Positions 9,317-18,367 of a DNA stretch of 64,000 bases are shown piece after piece. Below the pieces are notes generated by a model that was not told the origin of the DNA, did no database searches, and saw only the letters and a list, made by a program, of their open reading frames with translations. Origin of the DNA: an uncultured Roseburia sp. (GTDB lineage: Bacteria; Bacillota; Clostridia; Lachnospirales; Lachnospiraceae); contig CANDCP010000001.1 in NCBI GenBank assembly GCA_947383215.1, forward strand, positions 1 to 64,000, given 5' to 3'. Numbering within the stretch: the first letter of the stretch is position 1; every line of letters starts with the position of its first letter. A program made the translations under genes and the position numbers.

Positions 9317-10284
9317 CTCTGTTTCCTCAACATTTTTACTTCATTGTATTTCATCATAAAGACATCCGATTCATACGCCCCGATTTCCGGACGATTCATC
9401 CTCCCTCTCAGATTTTCCAGAATTAGCTTCATATGATTTGCCCCGCACTCATAAGCATGAGGATATCCTCCTCCAAATCGCGGATTTACCTCCGAAATAT
9501 AGTAGCTGCCGCCTATATCAAAGATATCAATATCCACCTGCCCTATAAATCCGCTTCTCTGCAAAAATCTTTTAATCTCCTCAAACAATCGCTCGTCTTT
9601 AAAAGAAACAGACTTGTCCGTCTCCCCGGCTCTCATAACAATTTTTTTCTTCGTAAAAACGGAAACGATTTCTCCGCTAAGCAAATCGACATAACAGTCC
9701 GCGCCAATTTCCTGACCGTCCAAAAACTCTTGTATGATATAATCCGTCTCTCCGTCTTTCAGCAAAACCTCTAACGTCGCTTTCTCATATACCTTGCTAA
9801 TCGCAATAGACGCGCTCCCGCATCTCGGTTTTACAAACACCGGGAATTTTGCCGTTCCCGACGAAAGCTCCCGATAAAAGCTCTCTTTGTCCATATATGT
9901 CTTTGCGCAGAGAAATCCGTTGTTCGTCAGCCATTTATACATTTTCCATTTATCCAAGGCCATCTCGCACAGCGCATACGCAGAGCCGATAACGGTCGTT
10001 CCTATCTCGGCAAATTTCCCTGAATTTTCAGCCAGCAAAGAAAGCTCCGGATCGATCAGAGAGAACACACCGTCTATTTTTTCTTTTTTACATATATCTA
10101 AAATTTCATTGACATACGTTCCCTCTGTGATTCTCGGCACAATATAAAACGTGTCCGCCTCATACAAAGCCGGCGCAAGCTCGCTGCAGTCCGTAGCGAT
10201 AACCTTTCCCTCGCCCTTCATCTCACGCATGAAATACTCGACAATTTTATTTCTCGTTCCGCAACTCAAAATTAAAATATTCAT
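9313..10284 (-). CDS. ATP-grasp domain ligase
   Basis: A 323-residue carbamoyl-phosphate-synthase-like ATP-grasp protein. A Rossmann-like N-terminal domain (MNILILSCGTRNKIVEYF) is followed by the ATP-grasp fold with FPVFVKPRCGSASIAI at about residues 148-163. The metal-binding end is SEVNPRFGGGYPHAYECG near residue 268. Such enzymes couple a carboxylate to an amine or similar nucleophile through an acyl phosphate. It sits next to a hydroxyacid dehydrogenase and an aminotransferase, so it may activate the hydroxyacid or amino acid for attachment to a sugar amine (inference). Confidence 0.85.
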   Translation of the reverse strand: MNILILSCGTRNKIVEYFMREMKGEGKVIATDCSELAPALYEADTFYIVPRITEGTYVNEILDICKKEKIDGVFSLIDPELSLLAENSGKFAEIGTTVIGSAYALCEMALDKWKMYKWLTNNGFLCAKTYMDKESFYRELSSGTAKFPVFVKPRCGSASIAISKVYEKATLEVLLKDGETDYIIQEFLDGQEIGADCYVDLLSGEIVSVFTKKKIVMRAGETDKSVSFKDERLFEEIKRFLQRSGFIGQVDIDIFDIGGSYYISEVNPRFGGGYPHAYECGANHMKLILENLRGRMNRPEIGAYESDVFMMKYNEVKMLRKQR

Positions 10285-10292
10285 CTTTTCTC

Positions 10293-11300
10293 CTAATATT
10301 TCTGCTGCAAGCTTACAACATTTATAAATTCTTTTCCGTCTATCATATTTGCAATATTTTTCACCGCATCGTCTAAATGCGGCAGGGCGCCTTCAATAAA
10401 TCCTGCCCGATGAGGGGACATCACTACGTTCGGCAGTCTCCAAAATTCATTTTTTTCTGACGGCCAGCTCTCGGAGGCGCCTCTCTCCGGCGCTTTCCAC
10501 CACACGTCGCTGGCGTAGCCCGAAATTGTCTGTCCAAGCAGGGCCTGATACAGATCGTCTTCCTCTACGATATCCGCCCTTGATACATTGACCAGCATAC
10601 ATTCTTTCTTCAAGGCGCTCAAAAAATCTTTATTTATCATACCCCTTGTAGCGTCTGTAAGCGGAAGCGCACAGATGACGATATCGCTCCCGCGCGCAGC
10701 CTCAAGCGCATCTTTCGCGGGAAACATCTCGATATCCCCTCCGCCGCGTCTTCCGCTGCTGTTAACCGCCTTTATCTTCACGCCGAACGCTTTCAGCATA
10801 GCGGAAACCTTCTTTCCGATTTCCCCATATCCCAAAATACACGCGACGGACCCCGCAAGTATCCGGGATTTTAAGGATGTCTCTCCCTGAGAGCGATTCC
10901 AGTCTCCCCGTCTCATACTTCCGTCGTGATAACTGATTTTTTTCATCAGATCCAAAAGCAGTCCCACCGCCATCTCGGCAACCGCAATGGAATTTGAATG
11001 CGAATTGCACACCGGGACGCCGCAATTTCTAATTGCATCAAAGTTAAAATTATCCATCCCCGTCCATGGTACCTGGATGAACTTCAACTGTCCCGCACGT
11101 TCCAAAATCCTTTGCGTGACAAACGGCCCAAGCAGCGCGTCCGCATCGCGTACTTCCTCCAAAATTCCTTCCTCATCCCACGTCTTTGGTTCCGCCAAAT
11201 CAAAACAATCTCCCACGAGCGCACGCAATTTATCCGTAATATAATTTTTATCCGTATCTAACAGCCTGCGTGTAATTAATATCTTATATTGTCTTTTCAT
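10293..11300 (-). CDS. D-isomer-specific 2-hydroxyacid dehydrogenase
   Basis: A 335-residue NAD(P)-dependent dehydrogenase. The nucleotide-binding loop GYGEIGKKV (about residue 160) gives the GxGxxG fingerprint. The catalytic Arg is in VNVSRADIVEEDDL and the catalytic His in MSPHRAGF near the C-terminus. It should interconvert a 2-keto acid and a (D)-2-hydroxyacid. The immediate neighbours are an aminotransferase upstream and an ATP-grasp ligase downstream, with 1-bp and 8-bp gaps, so a shared three-step route is plausible. Confidence 0.88.
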   Translation of the reverse strand: MKRQYKILITRRLLDTDKNYITDKLRALVGDCFDLAEPKTWDEEGILEEVRDADALLGPFVTQRILERAGQLKFIQVPWTGMDNFNFDAIRNCGVPVCNSHSNSIAVAEMAVGLLLDLMKKISYHDGSMRRGDWNRSQGETSLKSRILAGSVACILGYGEIGKKVSAMLKAFGVKIKAVNSSGRRGGGDIEMFPAKDALEAARGSDIVICALPLTDATRGMINKDFLSALKKECMLVNVSRADIVEEDDLYQALLGQTISGYASDVWWKAPERGASESWPSEKNEFWRLPNVVMSPHRAGFIEGALPHLDDAVKNIANMIDGKEFINVVSLQQKY

Positions 11301-11301
11301 A

Positions 11302-12459
11302 TCAAAAATCCTTTTCCAATTCTCTCATCAGGGATGCCGCGCGCTCTAACACGTCCATCTCCACCGCGATTGAAAAACGCACGTAATGATCCCAGTCCGC
11401 TCCAAACGCGATTCCCGGCGTGGACGCGATTCCCGTGCTCTCCAGCAATTTTACGCAAAAACTGTTGGAATCCATCTTTGTCTCGGAGATATCCGCAAAA
11501 TAGAAAAAACCTGCCTGCGGTTTTCTTCCTCTGATATAACTCAGGCCGTTCATCTGCTTATCCCAAAAATCCACGCGTTGTTCTAACTTAGCTACATATT
11601 CCTTGATATGTACCGGCTCGTTTTCATAAATGCTGCACGCCCCCTTTTGGATGAACGTACATGTATTGGTATTCACATGCTGCTGAATCCGATTCATTTT
11701 TACCACAACCGCATTCGGAGCAACTGCATAGCCAAGCCGAAATCCTGTCATCGCGTGCGATTTACTGTATCCGTTTGTCAGAATCAAAAGCTCCTTTGCC
11801 TGCTCGTATTCTGCAAAGCTTGTGTGACGATAACCGCTATAAACCAATTTCTCATACACTTCGTCCGCAATGATATAAATATGGTTTTTTACACATGCGT
11901 CTACGATGGCCCTCACCTCGTCTTTTGTCAGCATCATGCCCGTCGGATTGTTCGGCGAGTTTAACAGAATACACTTTTTGTCCTCTGTCAGTTGCTCCAA
12001 AAGATATTGCAAATCAAGCGAAAAATCACTTTGAAGCTTTACATTTACAATTTCCGCCGTCGGTTCCGCCAATTTTATCATTGCCGGATAGCTCACATAA
12101 TACGGCGAGATATTTACGACCTTATCAAAGGGCTCAAGTATTGCGGCCAACGCCGTATAAACGGCGCTCTTTATTCCCGGCAGCACAATCACCTGTGACG
12201 CGTTAAAGTCCTTATGATATCTTTGGCGGTAATCGCCGGCTATTTTTTCTCTTAGCTCCGGCAACCCCTGCGACGGGGAATAATGCGTAAATCCGTTCTC
12301 CAACGCTGTCTCGGTCGCTTTTATTACATACTCCGGGGTCTGAAAATCCGGCTCTCCCAATCCTAACGAGATAATCTCCCTGCCTTCTGCGCGCATCTTT
12401 CCTGCCGCCTGTGCAAATTTATACGTCAGTGACTCCCCTACCTCATTTGAAAAATGCAT
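11302..12459 (-). CDS. Class I/II PLP-dependent aminotransferase
   Basis: A 385-residue fold-type I aminotransferase. SPNNPTGMML (about residue 165) is the conserved substrate/PLP region, and TNGYSKSHAMTGFRLGYA (about residues 229-246) contains the PLP-binding Lys in S-K-S. Members transaminate amino acids to 2-keto acids. Its placement with a 2-hydroxyacid dehydrogenase suggests supply of a keto acid for reduction, though general amino-acid metabolism is possible. GTAGGAG precedes the ATG. Confidence 0.88.
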   Translation of the reverse strand: MHFSNEVGESLTYKFAQAAGKMRAEGREIISLGLGEPDFQTPEYVIKATETALENGFTHYSPSQGLPELREKIAGDYRQRYHKDFNASQVIVLPGIKSAVYTALAAILEPFDKVVNISPYYVSYPAMIKLAEPTAEIVNVKLQSDFSLDLQYLLEQLTEDKKCILLNSPNNPTGMMLTKDEVRAIVDACVKNHIYIIADEVYEKLVYSGYRHTSFAEYEQAKELLILTNGYSKSHAMTGFRLGYAVAPNAVVVKMNRIQQHVNTNTCTFIQKGACSIYENEPVHIKEYVAKLEQRVDFWDKQMNGLSYIRGRKPQAGFFYFADISETKMDSNSFCVKLLESTGIASTPGIAFGADWDHYVRFSIAVEMDVLERAASLMRELEKDF

Positions 12460-12462
12460 CTC

Positions 12463-13104
12463 CTACCTCACCTTTCTAACCAACATAAAACTTTCCGCAT
12501 ACAAAACTCCCACGGTTGAACCGCGATACTTCGCCAACGCTTCTACCGCCTCCACAGAGCGGGGATGCGGATATTCTTTTAACTGACTTTGATAATAGCT
12601 CATAGATTTTATTTTCTTTTCAAAATAATCCGAGATGTCCACCCATACGTTCGGATTAAAGCTTTTTTCAGATAACGGAAGGTTCCATCCCGTCTCCGAT
12701 AATGTCTCGTACATATAGATTTCTTTCACTTTAAAATCATAAACCGGACGCAAGGCTACCATCGCGCTTTCTACGACCTCCCGATGATCGAGATGCATAT
12801 CGCCGATAAACGGCACATACACAATGTCCGGCTCTATCCTTTTCACAACCGCGACAAATTTTTCATTTATAAGCGCCTGCGCCATGTTCCGAAGCTCCCC
12901 CACCGGCAAATTTAAAAAGTATGTATCCGTTACGCCCAAAAACTCATGCGCCCTCTTTGCCTCCTGCTGAATCGTTTTATACATTTTTCCGCTCGTAACC
13001 TCACACACGTACACATTATCGTTCTCTTCTATATGACGTCTCATCGTTCCCCCGACGCCTAAGATTTCATCGTCATTGTGAGGCGCAAAAACCAAAACAT
13101 TCAT
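12463..13104 (-). CDS. PIG-L family N-deacetylase
   Basis: A 213-residue LmbE/PIG-L-type protein. The N-terminal APHNDDEILGVGGT carries the zinc ligands and catalytic Asp (x-H-x-D-D), and HLDHREVV (about residue 105) carries the third ligand. Members remove acetyl groups from GlcNAc-containing substrates. Beside an N-acyltransferase and an ATP-grasp ligase it may expose a sugar amine for a different acyl group (inference). Confidence 0.87.
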   Translation of the reverse strand: MNVLVFAPHNDDEILGVGGTMRRHIEENDNVYVCEVTSGKMYKTIQQEAKRAHEFLGVTDTYFLNLPVGELRNMAQALINEKFVAVVKRIEPDIVYVPFIGDMHLDHREVVESAMVALRPVYDFKVKEIYMYETLSETGWNLPLSEKSFNPNVWVDISDYFEKKIKSMSYYQSQLKEYPHPRSVEAVEALAKYRGSTVGVLYAESFMLVRKVR

Positions 13105-13124
13105 ACCTTCTCCCTATCCTTTTC

Positions 13125-13772
13125 TCAAGATGCACTTTGGTTTAAATTCTCCCCCGTAAATTTTCCTCTCGTATCGCCCGTCCTGTATTCGCTGCCCTTT
13201 ACCGCCTCTTTTACCATTGCCGCAACCATCTGTACGTCCAGTTTAAAACTGACATGCTCTACATAGTACAGATCATTTTCAAACTGATCGTTCCAGGTCC
13301 ATGTCTTCATTGGCTTTAAAGGCACGCAGGCGAGCCCCGGCTTTACGGCATGGCGCATCATATGGCGCGGCGAATATAGTTCTAAATATTCCGGCATCAA
13401 CGCCCTCGGGCCTATAATTGACATCTTTCCGCTTAAGATACAAAAAAGTTCCGGCAGCTCGTCAATGGAAAATCTTCGTATAAATTTCCCAAATTTTGTA
13501 ACTCTCTGACTTCCCGGCAGTAAATTTCCATTTTCATCGGTTTCATTCGTCATAGACCTGAATTTATACATATGAAATATTTCTCCGTTTAATCCCGGCC
13601 TCTTCTGAACAAACACAACCGGCCATCCATGAAATATCAGCTCCAGGACGCAGATAATCAATAAAAGGGGCGACAGCATAACAAGCGCAATCCCGCTCAG
13701 CAGAATGTCAAGCGCACGCTTCACCACAACAGAATAAAATGTTCTTCTCACCTTCGGTAAATTTTCATTCAT
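13125..13772 (-). CDS. Initiating sugar transferase (PglC/WcaJ-type phosphoglycosyl transferase)
   Basis: About 215 residues. One N-terminal re-entrant hydrophobic segment (LLSGIALVMLSPLLLIICVL) follows a basic KRALD motif. The catalytic core holds YKFRSM, RRFSIDELPEL (the Asp-Glu dyad) and SIIGPRALMPEY. It transfers a phospho-sugar from a UDP-sugar to undecaprenyl phosphate, starting the repeat unit. The ATG at 13772 overlaps the MaoC stop by eight bases. With a PglF- and PglE-like pair upstream the substrate is probably a UDP-diamino- or 4-acylamino-trideoxyhexose (inference). Confidence 0.9.
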   Translation of the reverse strand: MNENLPKVRRTFYSVVVKRALDILLSGIALVMLSPLLLIICVLELIFHGWPVVFVQKRPGLNGEIFHMYKFRSMTNETDENGNLLPGSQRVTKFGKFIRRFSIDELPELFCILSGKMSIIGPRALMPEYLELYSPRHMMRHAVKPGLACVPLKPMKTWTWNDQFENDLYYVEHVSFKLDVQMVAAMVKEAVKGSEYRTGDTRGKFTGENLNQSAS

Positions 13773-14157
13773 TTTCAACCAACACCTTTGCCAAACCTGA
13801 TACAACAACCTCATCATCCTGATTTTTTACAAACGTCTCTAAACTCACGACTTTATTCTGAATTTCCGTTACCCTCACCTGGGCGGTAACGGTATCTCCG
13901 ATATACACAGGCTTTAAAAACTTCGTATTTTGCTCCAGATAAATTGTTCCTGGCCCGGGAAGATACATTCCCAATACGGTTGATATAAAAGAAGCAACCA
14001 ACATCCCGTGACAGACCTGCTTTCCAAACCTGCTTTTCTCTGCCGCGGCCCGATTCACATGCACCTCATTAAAATCGCCGGTAATTCCCGCAAAACTGTA
14101 TACGTCGTATTCCGTCAAAGTTTTCGAAAAACCGGCTTCATCTCCGACTTTTACCAT
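13765..14157 (-). CDS. MaoC-like (hot-dog fold) dehydratase/hydratase
   Basis: A 130-residue single hot-dog domain. The MaoC/PhaJ active-site segment is recognisable as YSFAGITGDFNEVHVN (about residues 20-35) with Asp and His in the expected D-x-N-x-x-H arrangement, followed by VCHGMLVASF. PhaJ-type members hydrate trans-2-enoyl-CoA to (R)-3-hydroxyacyl-CoA. It lies between an N-acyltransferase and the initiating transferase, which suggests it makes the acyl donor. This is unusual in a glycan operon. Confidence 0.85.
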   Translation of the reverse strand: MVKVGDEAGFSKTLTEYDVYSFAGITGDFNEVHVNRAAAEKSRFGKQVCHGMLVASFISTVLGMYLPGPGTIYLEQNTKFLKPVYIGDTVTAQVRVTEIQNKVVSLETFVKNQDDEVVVSGLAKVLVENE

Positions 14158-14167
14158 AATTCCGCCC

Positions 14168-15079
14168 TCAAAATCTATTTCTCAATTCTCTTGCCGGCAG
14201 CCCGACCACAACCTTGCCCTCCGGGATATCCTTCGTCGCCACCGCTCCGATTCCCGTATACGCGTCTCTTCCAACCTCGATGGAATTATTTAATAAGGTT
14301 CCCGGCGCAAGCCACGCATTTTCTCCGACGGTTGTGCTGCCTGAAATCACAACTCCGGCGGTCAGCATCGCCCCTCTTTTTATATAATCATTATGGGCAA
14401 TATGGCACAGATTGTCTGTTTTCACAAAATCCTCAATAACGGTATCTGCCAGGCACCCTCTTGATATCGCGTTATTCGCGCCTATTTTAACATGAGCTCC
14501 AATTCTTACGCCGCCCAAATGGGGAACACAGACCGGATTTCCGTCTTCGTCCTTATAATGTCCGAACCCGCACGCCCCTATTGTCGTTCCCGATTCAATT
14601 ACGGTATTGTCCCCAATAGATACTCTTCCCTGAATTGTCACGTGGTGTAAAATGGTTACATGATCTCCGATTTCCACATCCGGTCCGATATACGTGTGAT
14701 GCCCGACAGATAAATCTGATCCGACCCTTTCGCTCTCCACAACTGCCGTGGACGCAATCCCGGGCTTTCTGTTTTCCTGATCCAGCTCTGAAAAAAAATG
14801 CTGCACGATTCTGAAAAATGTTCTATGCGCATTTTCTACATAAAAAACCGGAAAACGAGCTCTGTCTAATTTACTTCCCAACTCTGCAACAAGGAGCAAA
14901 TCGTTGTAGGAATTCAGTTCGTCGATATGAATGTCCGCTATATTTCTAACCCACGTAATCGCATTGTTTTTCAAGCTGTTTAACGGACAGAAACCGTCGA
15001 CCGCACACTCCGGATCCCCCTCATACTGATAGCGAATCTGATTTGCTTCTAAAAATTTTTTTACGTCTGTAATCTTCAT
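14168..15079 (-). CDS. LpxD-like nucleotide-sugar N-acyltransferase
   Basis: A 303-residue LbH acyltransferase with an LpxD-like N-terminal domain (about residues 1-95), then hexapeptide coils. The segment KTDNLCHIAHNDYIKRG matches the LpxD/QdtC-type region holding the catalytic His (IAHN), and the end PEGKVVVGLPARELRNRF is typical. It probably N-acylates the amino group installed by the PglE-type enzyme. It is larger than PglD and lacks PglD's Rossmann-like N-terminal domain. A Gram-positive organism has no lipid A, so true LpxD function is unlikely. Confidence 0.83.
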   Translation of the reverse strand: MKITDVKKFLEANQIRYQYEGDPECAVDGFCPLNSLKNNAITWVRNIADIHIDELNSYNDLLLVAELGSKLDRARFPVFYVENAHRTFFRIVQHFFSELDQENRKPGIASTAVVESERVGSDLSVGHHTYIGPDVEIGDHVTILHHVTIQGRVSIGDNTVIESGTTIGACGFGHYKDEDGNPVCVPHLGGVRIGAHVKIGANNAISRGCLADTVIEDFVKTDNLCHIAHNDYIKRGAMLTAGVVISGSTTVGENAWLAPGTLLNNSIEVGRDAYTGIGAVATKDIPEGKVVVGLPARELRNRF

Positions 15080-15108
15080 CCTGTATTCTCCCTACGCAAA
15101 AACGCACG

Positions 15109-16296
15109 TCACATCTTCCACAGCTTTCTCACCACCCCGCAGACCCGCTCCAGATCTCTCTCTGTCATCTTTGTATCGCTCGGCATACATACGCCCCTCA
15201 AAAATATCGTCCCGGCCGCGCTGTTATCGGCGCCGATTCTCTCGTCGACCATATGCAGCCCTTCCTTCTCCGTCACGAAATCACAATCCGCAAAGACCGG
15301 CTGCAAATGTAGTGGTTTCCAGATCGGGCGGCTCTCCACGTCGTCTGCGAGCAGCGCGTCCATAATGTCGAACGGTCCCACTCTGCATCCGTCGTCAAGC
15401 TGTATTGCGCTCAGCCAGCAATTGCTGTACGCCTCCCTGCTCTGCGGCATCATAGACAGGCCCTTCAAATCTCCGATGTGTTTCCTGTAATACTCATAAA
15501 TCGCCCTCTTTTGCTCTACCCTCTGGTCGAGCACCTTAAGCTGCCCCCTTCCGATGCCCGCAACGACGTTGCTCATCCGGTAGTTATAGCCGATCTGCGC
15601 ATGCTGATACCAGCGCTGCGCTTCCCTCGCCTGCGTCGCCAGAAACAGTACCTCCCGGGCCCGCTCTTTCGCATCCTCTGTATTAATAAGCAGCATTCCT
15701 CCGCCGGAGCTTGTGATAATTTTATTTCCGTTAAAACTGATAATCCCGTAGTCCCCGAAGGTTCCGGTATATTTTCCTTTATAAGTCGTCCCAAGGCTCT
15801 CCGCCGCATCCTCAATCAGGGGCACCCGATACTTTTTGCAGATTTGTGCAATGGGCTCGATCTTGGCGCAGATTCCATACAAATGTACGACGATAACCGC
15901 CTTCGGCAGCTTTCCAAGCTTTTCATACTTTTCAAAAGCCTTCTGCAGCGCCGACGGGCTCATGTTCCATGTCTCCTCATCGCTGTCGATAAAAACCGGC
16001 TTCGCATTTACGTATGTAATCGGATTGGCGGAGGCGGAAAATGTCAGCGACTGGCAAAATACAAGATCGCCTTCCCCGACGCCAATCGCCTTTAACGCCA
16101 TATGAATCGCCGCAGTTCCGGCCGACAGGGCCACCGCCGCCCCGGCTCCCAGCTTCTCTTCCATCTCACGTTCAAACTCTGTTACATTTTCTCCAAGTGG
16201 TGCTATCCAGTTTGTATCAAACGCTTCCTTAATAAAAAATTTCTCATAGCCCTCCTCGCTCATATGAGGAGACGCCAGATAAATATGCTGTTTCAT
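15109..16296 (-). CDS. DegT/DnrJ/EryC1 aminotransferase (PglE-like)
   Basis: About 395 residues, PLP-dependent sugar aminotransferase. The N-terminus IYLASPHMSEEGYEKFFIKE with NWIAPLGENV following is the PglE-type signature. The PLP Lys lies in FNGNKIITSSGGGML (about residue 185). It should aminate the UDP-4-keto-6-deoxy-sugar made by the PglF-like enzyme encoded just upstream. I chose 16296 because AGGCGAG is correctly spaced before this ATG. A tandem ATG at 16299 and a longer frame to 16326 are also open. Confidence 0.9.
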   Translation of the reverse strand: MKQHIYLASPHMSEEGYEKFFIKEAFDTNWIAPLGENVTEFEREMEEKLGAGAAVALSAGTAAIHMALKAIGVGEGDLVFCQSLTFSASANPITYVNAKPVFIDSDEETWNMSPSALQKAFEKYEKLGKLPKAVIVVHLYGICAKIEPIAQICKKYRVPLIEDAAESLGTTYKGKYTGTFGDYGIISFNGNKIITSSGGGMLLINTEDAKERAREVLFLATQAREAQRWYQHAQIGYNYRMSNVVAGIGRGQLKVLDQRVEQKRAIYEYYRKHIGDLKGLSMMPQSREAYSNCWLSAIQLDDGCRVGPFDIMDALLADDVESRPIWKPLHLQPVFADCDFVTEKEGLHMVDERIGADNSAAGTIFLRGVCMPSDTKMTERDLERVCGVVRKLWKM

Positions 16297-16420
16297 CATC
16301 TCGCCTGTCTTTCCCTGTATTTTCAATCACTCTTGCAAACTGCCGGGGCGCCGTCTCCCAAACGGTTCCCCGGTCTTCCCTCTTCTTACTATAAAACGTC
16401 CTCAATTTAAACCCGTCTCG

Positions 16421-18286
16421 CTACCCCTTAGGCGTATAAGTGGGCACCATCCTTTTCACATACTCACGGATATCCGAAGGTTCGCCAATGACATACTCGC
16501 TCAATTCCTTAAGCTGATCCATAAAATGCTCTTCATCCATCTCGATCGGCTTACCGATATGAATCAGCCTGTTCTCCGTCTCCTGCATTCCCTCCTCTTT
16601 CATTAACATTTCCTCGTACAATTTTTCTCCCGGCCGAAGCCCGGTGAACTCAATGTTAATATCTTCGTCCGGCTTATGACCCGATAAAAGAATCAGATTC
16701 TTCGCCAAATCAAGGATCTTTACGGGTTCTCCCATATCCAGGACAAAAATCTCTCCGCCCTTCGCGTAGGCCCCGGCCTGAAGTACAAGAGAAACCGCCT
16801 CCGGTATGGTCATAAAATAACGGATAATATCGGGATGCGTAACCGTAACCGGGCCGCCCTTTTCAATCTGCCTGCGAAACAGCGGAATCACGCTCCCGTT
16901 GCTGCCCAGCACATTGCCAAAACGGACCGCGACAAACTCGGTCTTAGAACGCCTGTCATATGTCTGAATAATCATCTCGCACAGACGCTTCGACGCGCCC
17001 ATAATATTGGTCGGATTTACGGCCTTATCCGTCGATATCATGACAAAGCGGCGAACGCCCCACCGATCTGCCGCCTGCACAACCTTCCAGGTGCCGAGCA
17101 CATTGTTTTTAATGGCCTCGTTCGGGCTGTCCTCCATCAGCGGCACATGCTTATGCGCCGCGGCGTGATAGACAATCTCCGGACGGTATGTCTCAAAAAT
17201 CTGATCCATCCGCTTTGTATTCCGGACGCTCGCAATCAGCACGACGAGCTCCAAATCAGGGAACCTCTCCCGCAGCTCGTTTTGAATATCATACGTCGTA
17301 TTCTCATAAATATCCACAAGCACAAGTAATTTGGGGTGATGCCCCGCAATCTGCCGGCACAGCTCGCTCCCGATTGAGCCGCCTCCGCCCGTGACCATAA
17401 CTGCCTTGCCGGAAACATAACCCATAATCGAATCCAAATCGACCTGTATGGGATCGCGCCCCAAAAGATCATTCACATCTACATCTCGAAGTTTACTGAC
17501 GCTGACTTCCCCGTTTACAAGCTGATAAATCCCCGGCAGACGCTTCATCACACAGCCGGTATCCTTGCAGATATCAAGGATCTCCTTAATTTCCTGCGCC
17601 GGCGCCGTGGGCATCGCAATCATAATTTCCTGAATCTGATACTCCTTCACGGCCCGCGGTATATCGTTACGGTTTCCCGCTATTTTAATCCCGTTGATAA
17701 AGTTTCCTATTTTATCTTTAGAATCGTCTATCACACATACGACGCGCTTGTCGATATGTTTGCTGTGCGTAATCTCGCGGATCAGAGACGCCCCGGCGGC
17801 GCCGGCTCCCACAATCATAACATTTGTCCGCGTCTGCCGCTCCACGCGCTTATCCATCGCCGCCCGAATTGCCCGGTATGCAAAGCGGCTTGAAAATTCA
17901 AACGCAAAAAGCACCGCAAGCACGATTATGTAATAGCTTCTCGGCAGGGTCAGCCTCTCCGGCGGAATCACCTTGACAATCACATACTGCGCGGCCACCG
18001 CGCACACACAGGCGAATCCCATATTCCCCATCTCCGTCATTCCGGCGAACCGCCACAGACTGGAATACATGTGAAAAACAGCAAAAATAAGTATATCGAT
18101 AATTACAATCGGAATAAAATAATGATCAAATATTCTCAAATAGTAATAAAATACATCGCTAAACTGAAGCTCAAAGCGAATGAAAAGAGTGAGCGCCGCC
18201 GCCAGATAAATCGCTGCCAGATCGTATACAATCAGCAGCAGCTTGCGGAGCCCCAACTGCATTTTCTCTTCATACAATTTTCTCAT
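16421..18286 (-). CDS. UDP-GlcNAc 4,6-dehydratase-like protein (PglF/CapD family)
   Basis: About 621 residues. Four N-terminal membrane helices (to about residue 120) are followed by a CoA-binding-like domain with VGAGAAGASLIREI. The extended-SDR catalytic domain then has TGGGGSIGSELCRQI, HAAAHKHVPLME and STDKAVNPTNIMGASKR, where the dehydratase subfamily replaces the usual SDR Tyr with Met. It should make UDP-2-acetamido-4-keto-2,6-dideoxyhexose. The start at 18286 has GAGGGG upstream and lies downstream of the promoter at 18328-18356. The longer frame would begin upstream of the -10 box. Confidence 0.9.
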   Translation of the reverse strand: MRKLYEEKMQLGLRKLLLIVYDLAAIYLAAALTLFIRFELQFSDVFYYYLRIFDHYFIPIVIIDILIFAVFHMYSSLWRFAGMTEMGNMGFACVCAVAAQYVIVKVIPPERLTLPRSYYIIVLAVLFAFEFSSRFAYRAIRAAMDKRVERQTRTNVMIVGAGAAGASLIREITHSKHIDKRVVCVIDDSKDKIGNFINGIKIAGNRNDIPRAVKEYQIQEIMIAMPTAPAQEIKEILDICKDTGCVMKRLPGIYQLVNGEVSVSKLRDVDVNDLLGRDPIQVDLDSIMGYVSGKAVMVTGGGGSIGSELCRQIAGHHPKLLVLVDIYENTTYDIQNELRERFPDLELVVLIASVRNTKRMDQIFETYRPEIVYHAAAHKHVPLMEDSPNEAIKNNVLGTWKVVQAADRWGVRRFVMISTDKAVNPTNIMGASKRLCEMIIQTYDRRSKTEFVAVRFGNVLGSNGSVIPLFRRQIEKGGPVTVTHPDIIRYFMTIPEAVSLVLQAGAYAKGGEIFVLDMGEPVKILDLAKNLILLSGHKPDEDINIEFTGLRPGEKLYEEMLMKEEGMQETENRLIHIGKPIEMDEEHFMDQLKELSEYVIGEPSDIREYVKRMVPTYTPKG

Positions 18287-18327
18287 CGTGTACATTCCCC
18301 TCGTCAAGTTTTCTTTGGCTTTGTTCC

Positions 18328-18356
18328 ATTCTAGCCCGACCACTGTGAAAAATCAA
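18328..18356 (-). promoter_or_regulatory. Sigma-A promoter of the glycan operon
   Basis: On the minus strand TTGATT (18351-18356), a 17-base spacer and TAGAAT (18328-18333) sit about 40 bases before the PglF-like start. It makes the glycan operon a separate transcription unit from the transglutaminase gene, though read-through is possible. Confidence 0.65.
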
Positions 18357-18367
18357 GCCTATATTTC

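Noticed and set aside
14168..15079. Calling this gene lpxD
   Set aside because: The organism appears Gram-positive and the neighbours are PglF/PglE/PglC-type genes. LpxD-like fold does not mean lipid A synthesis.
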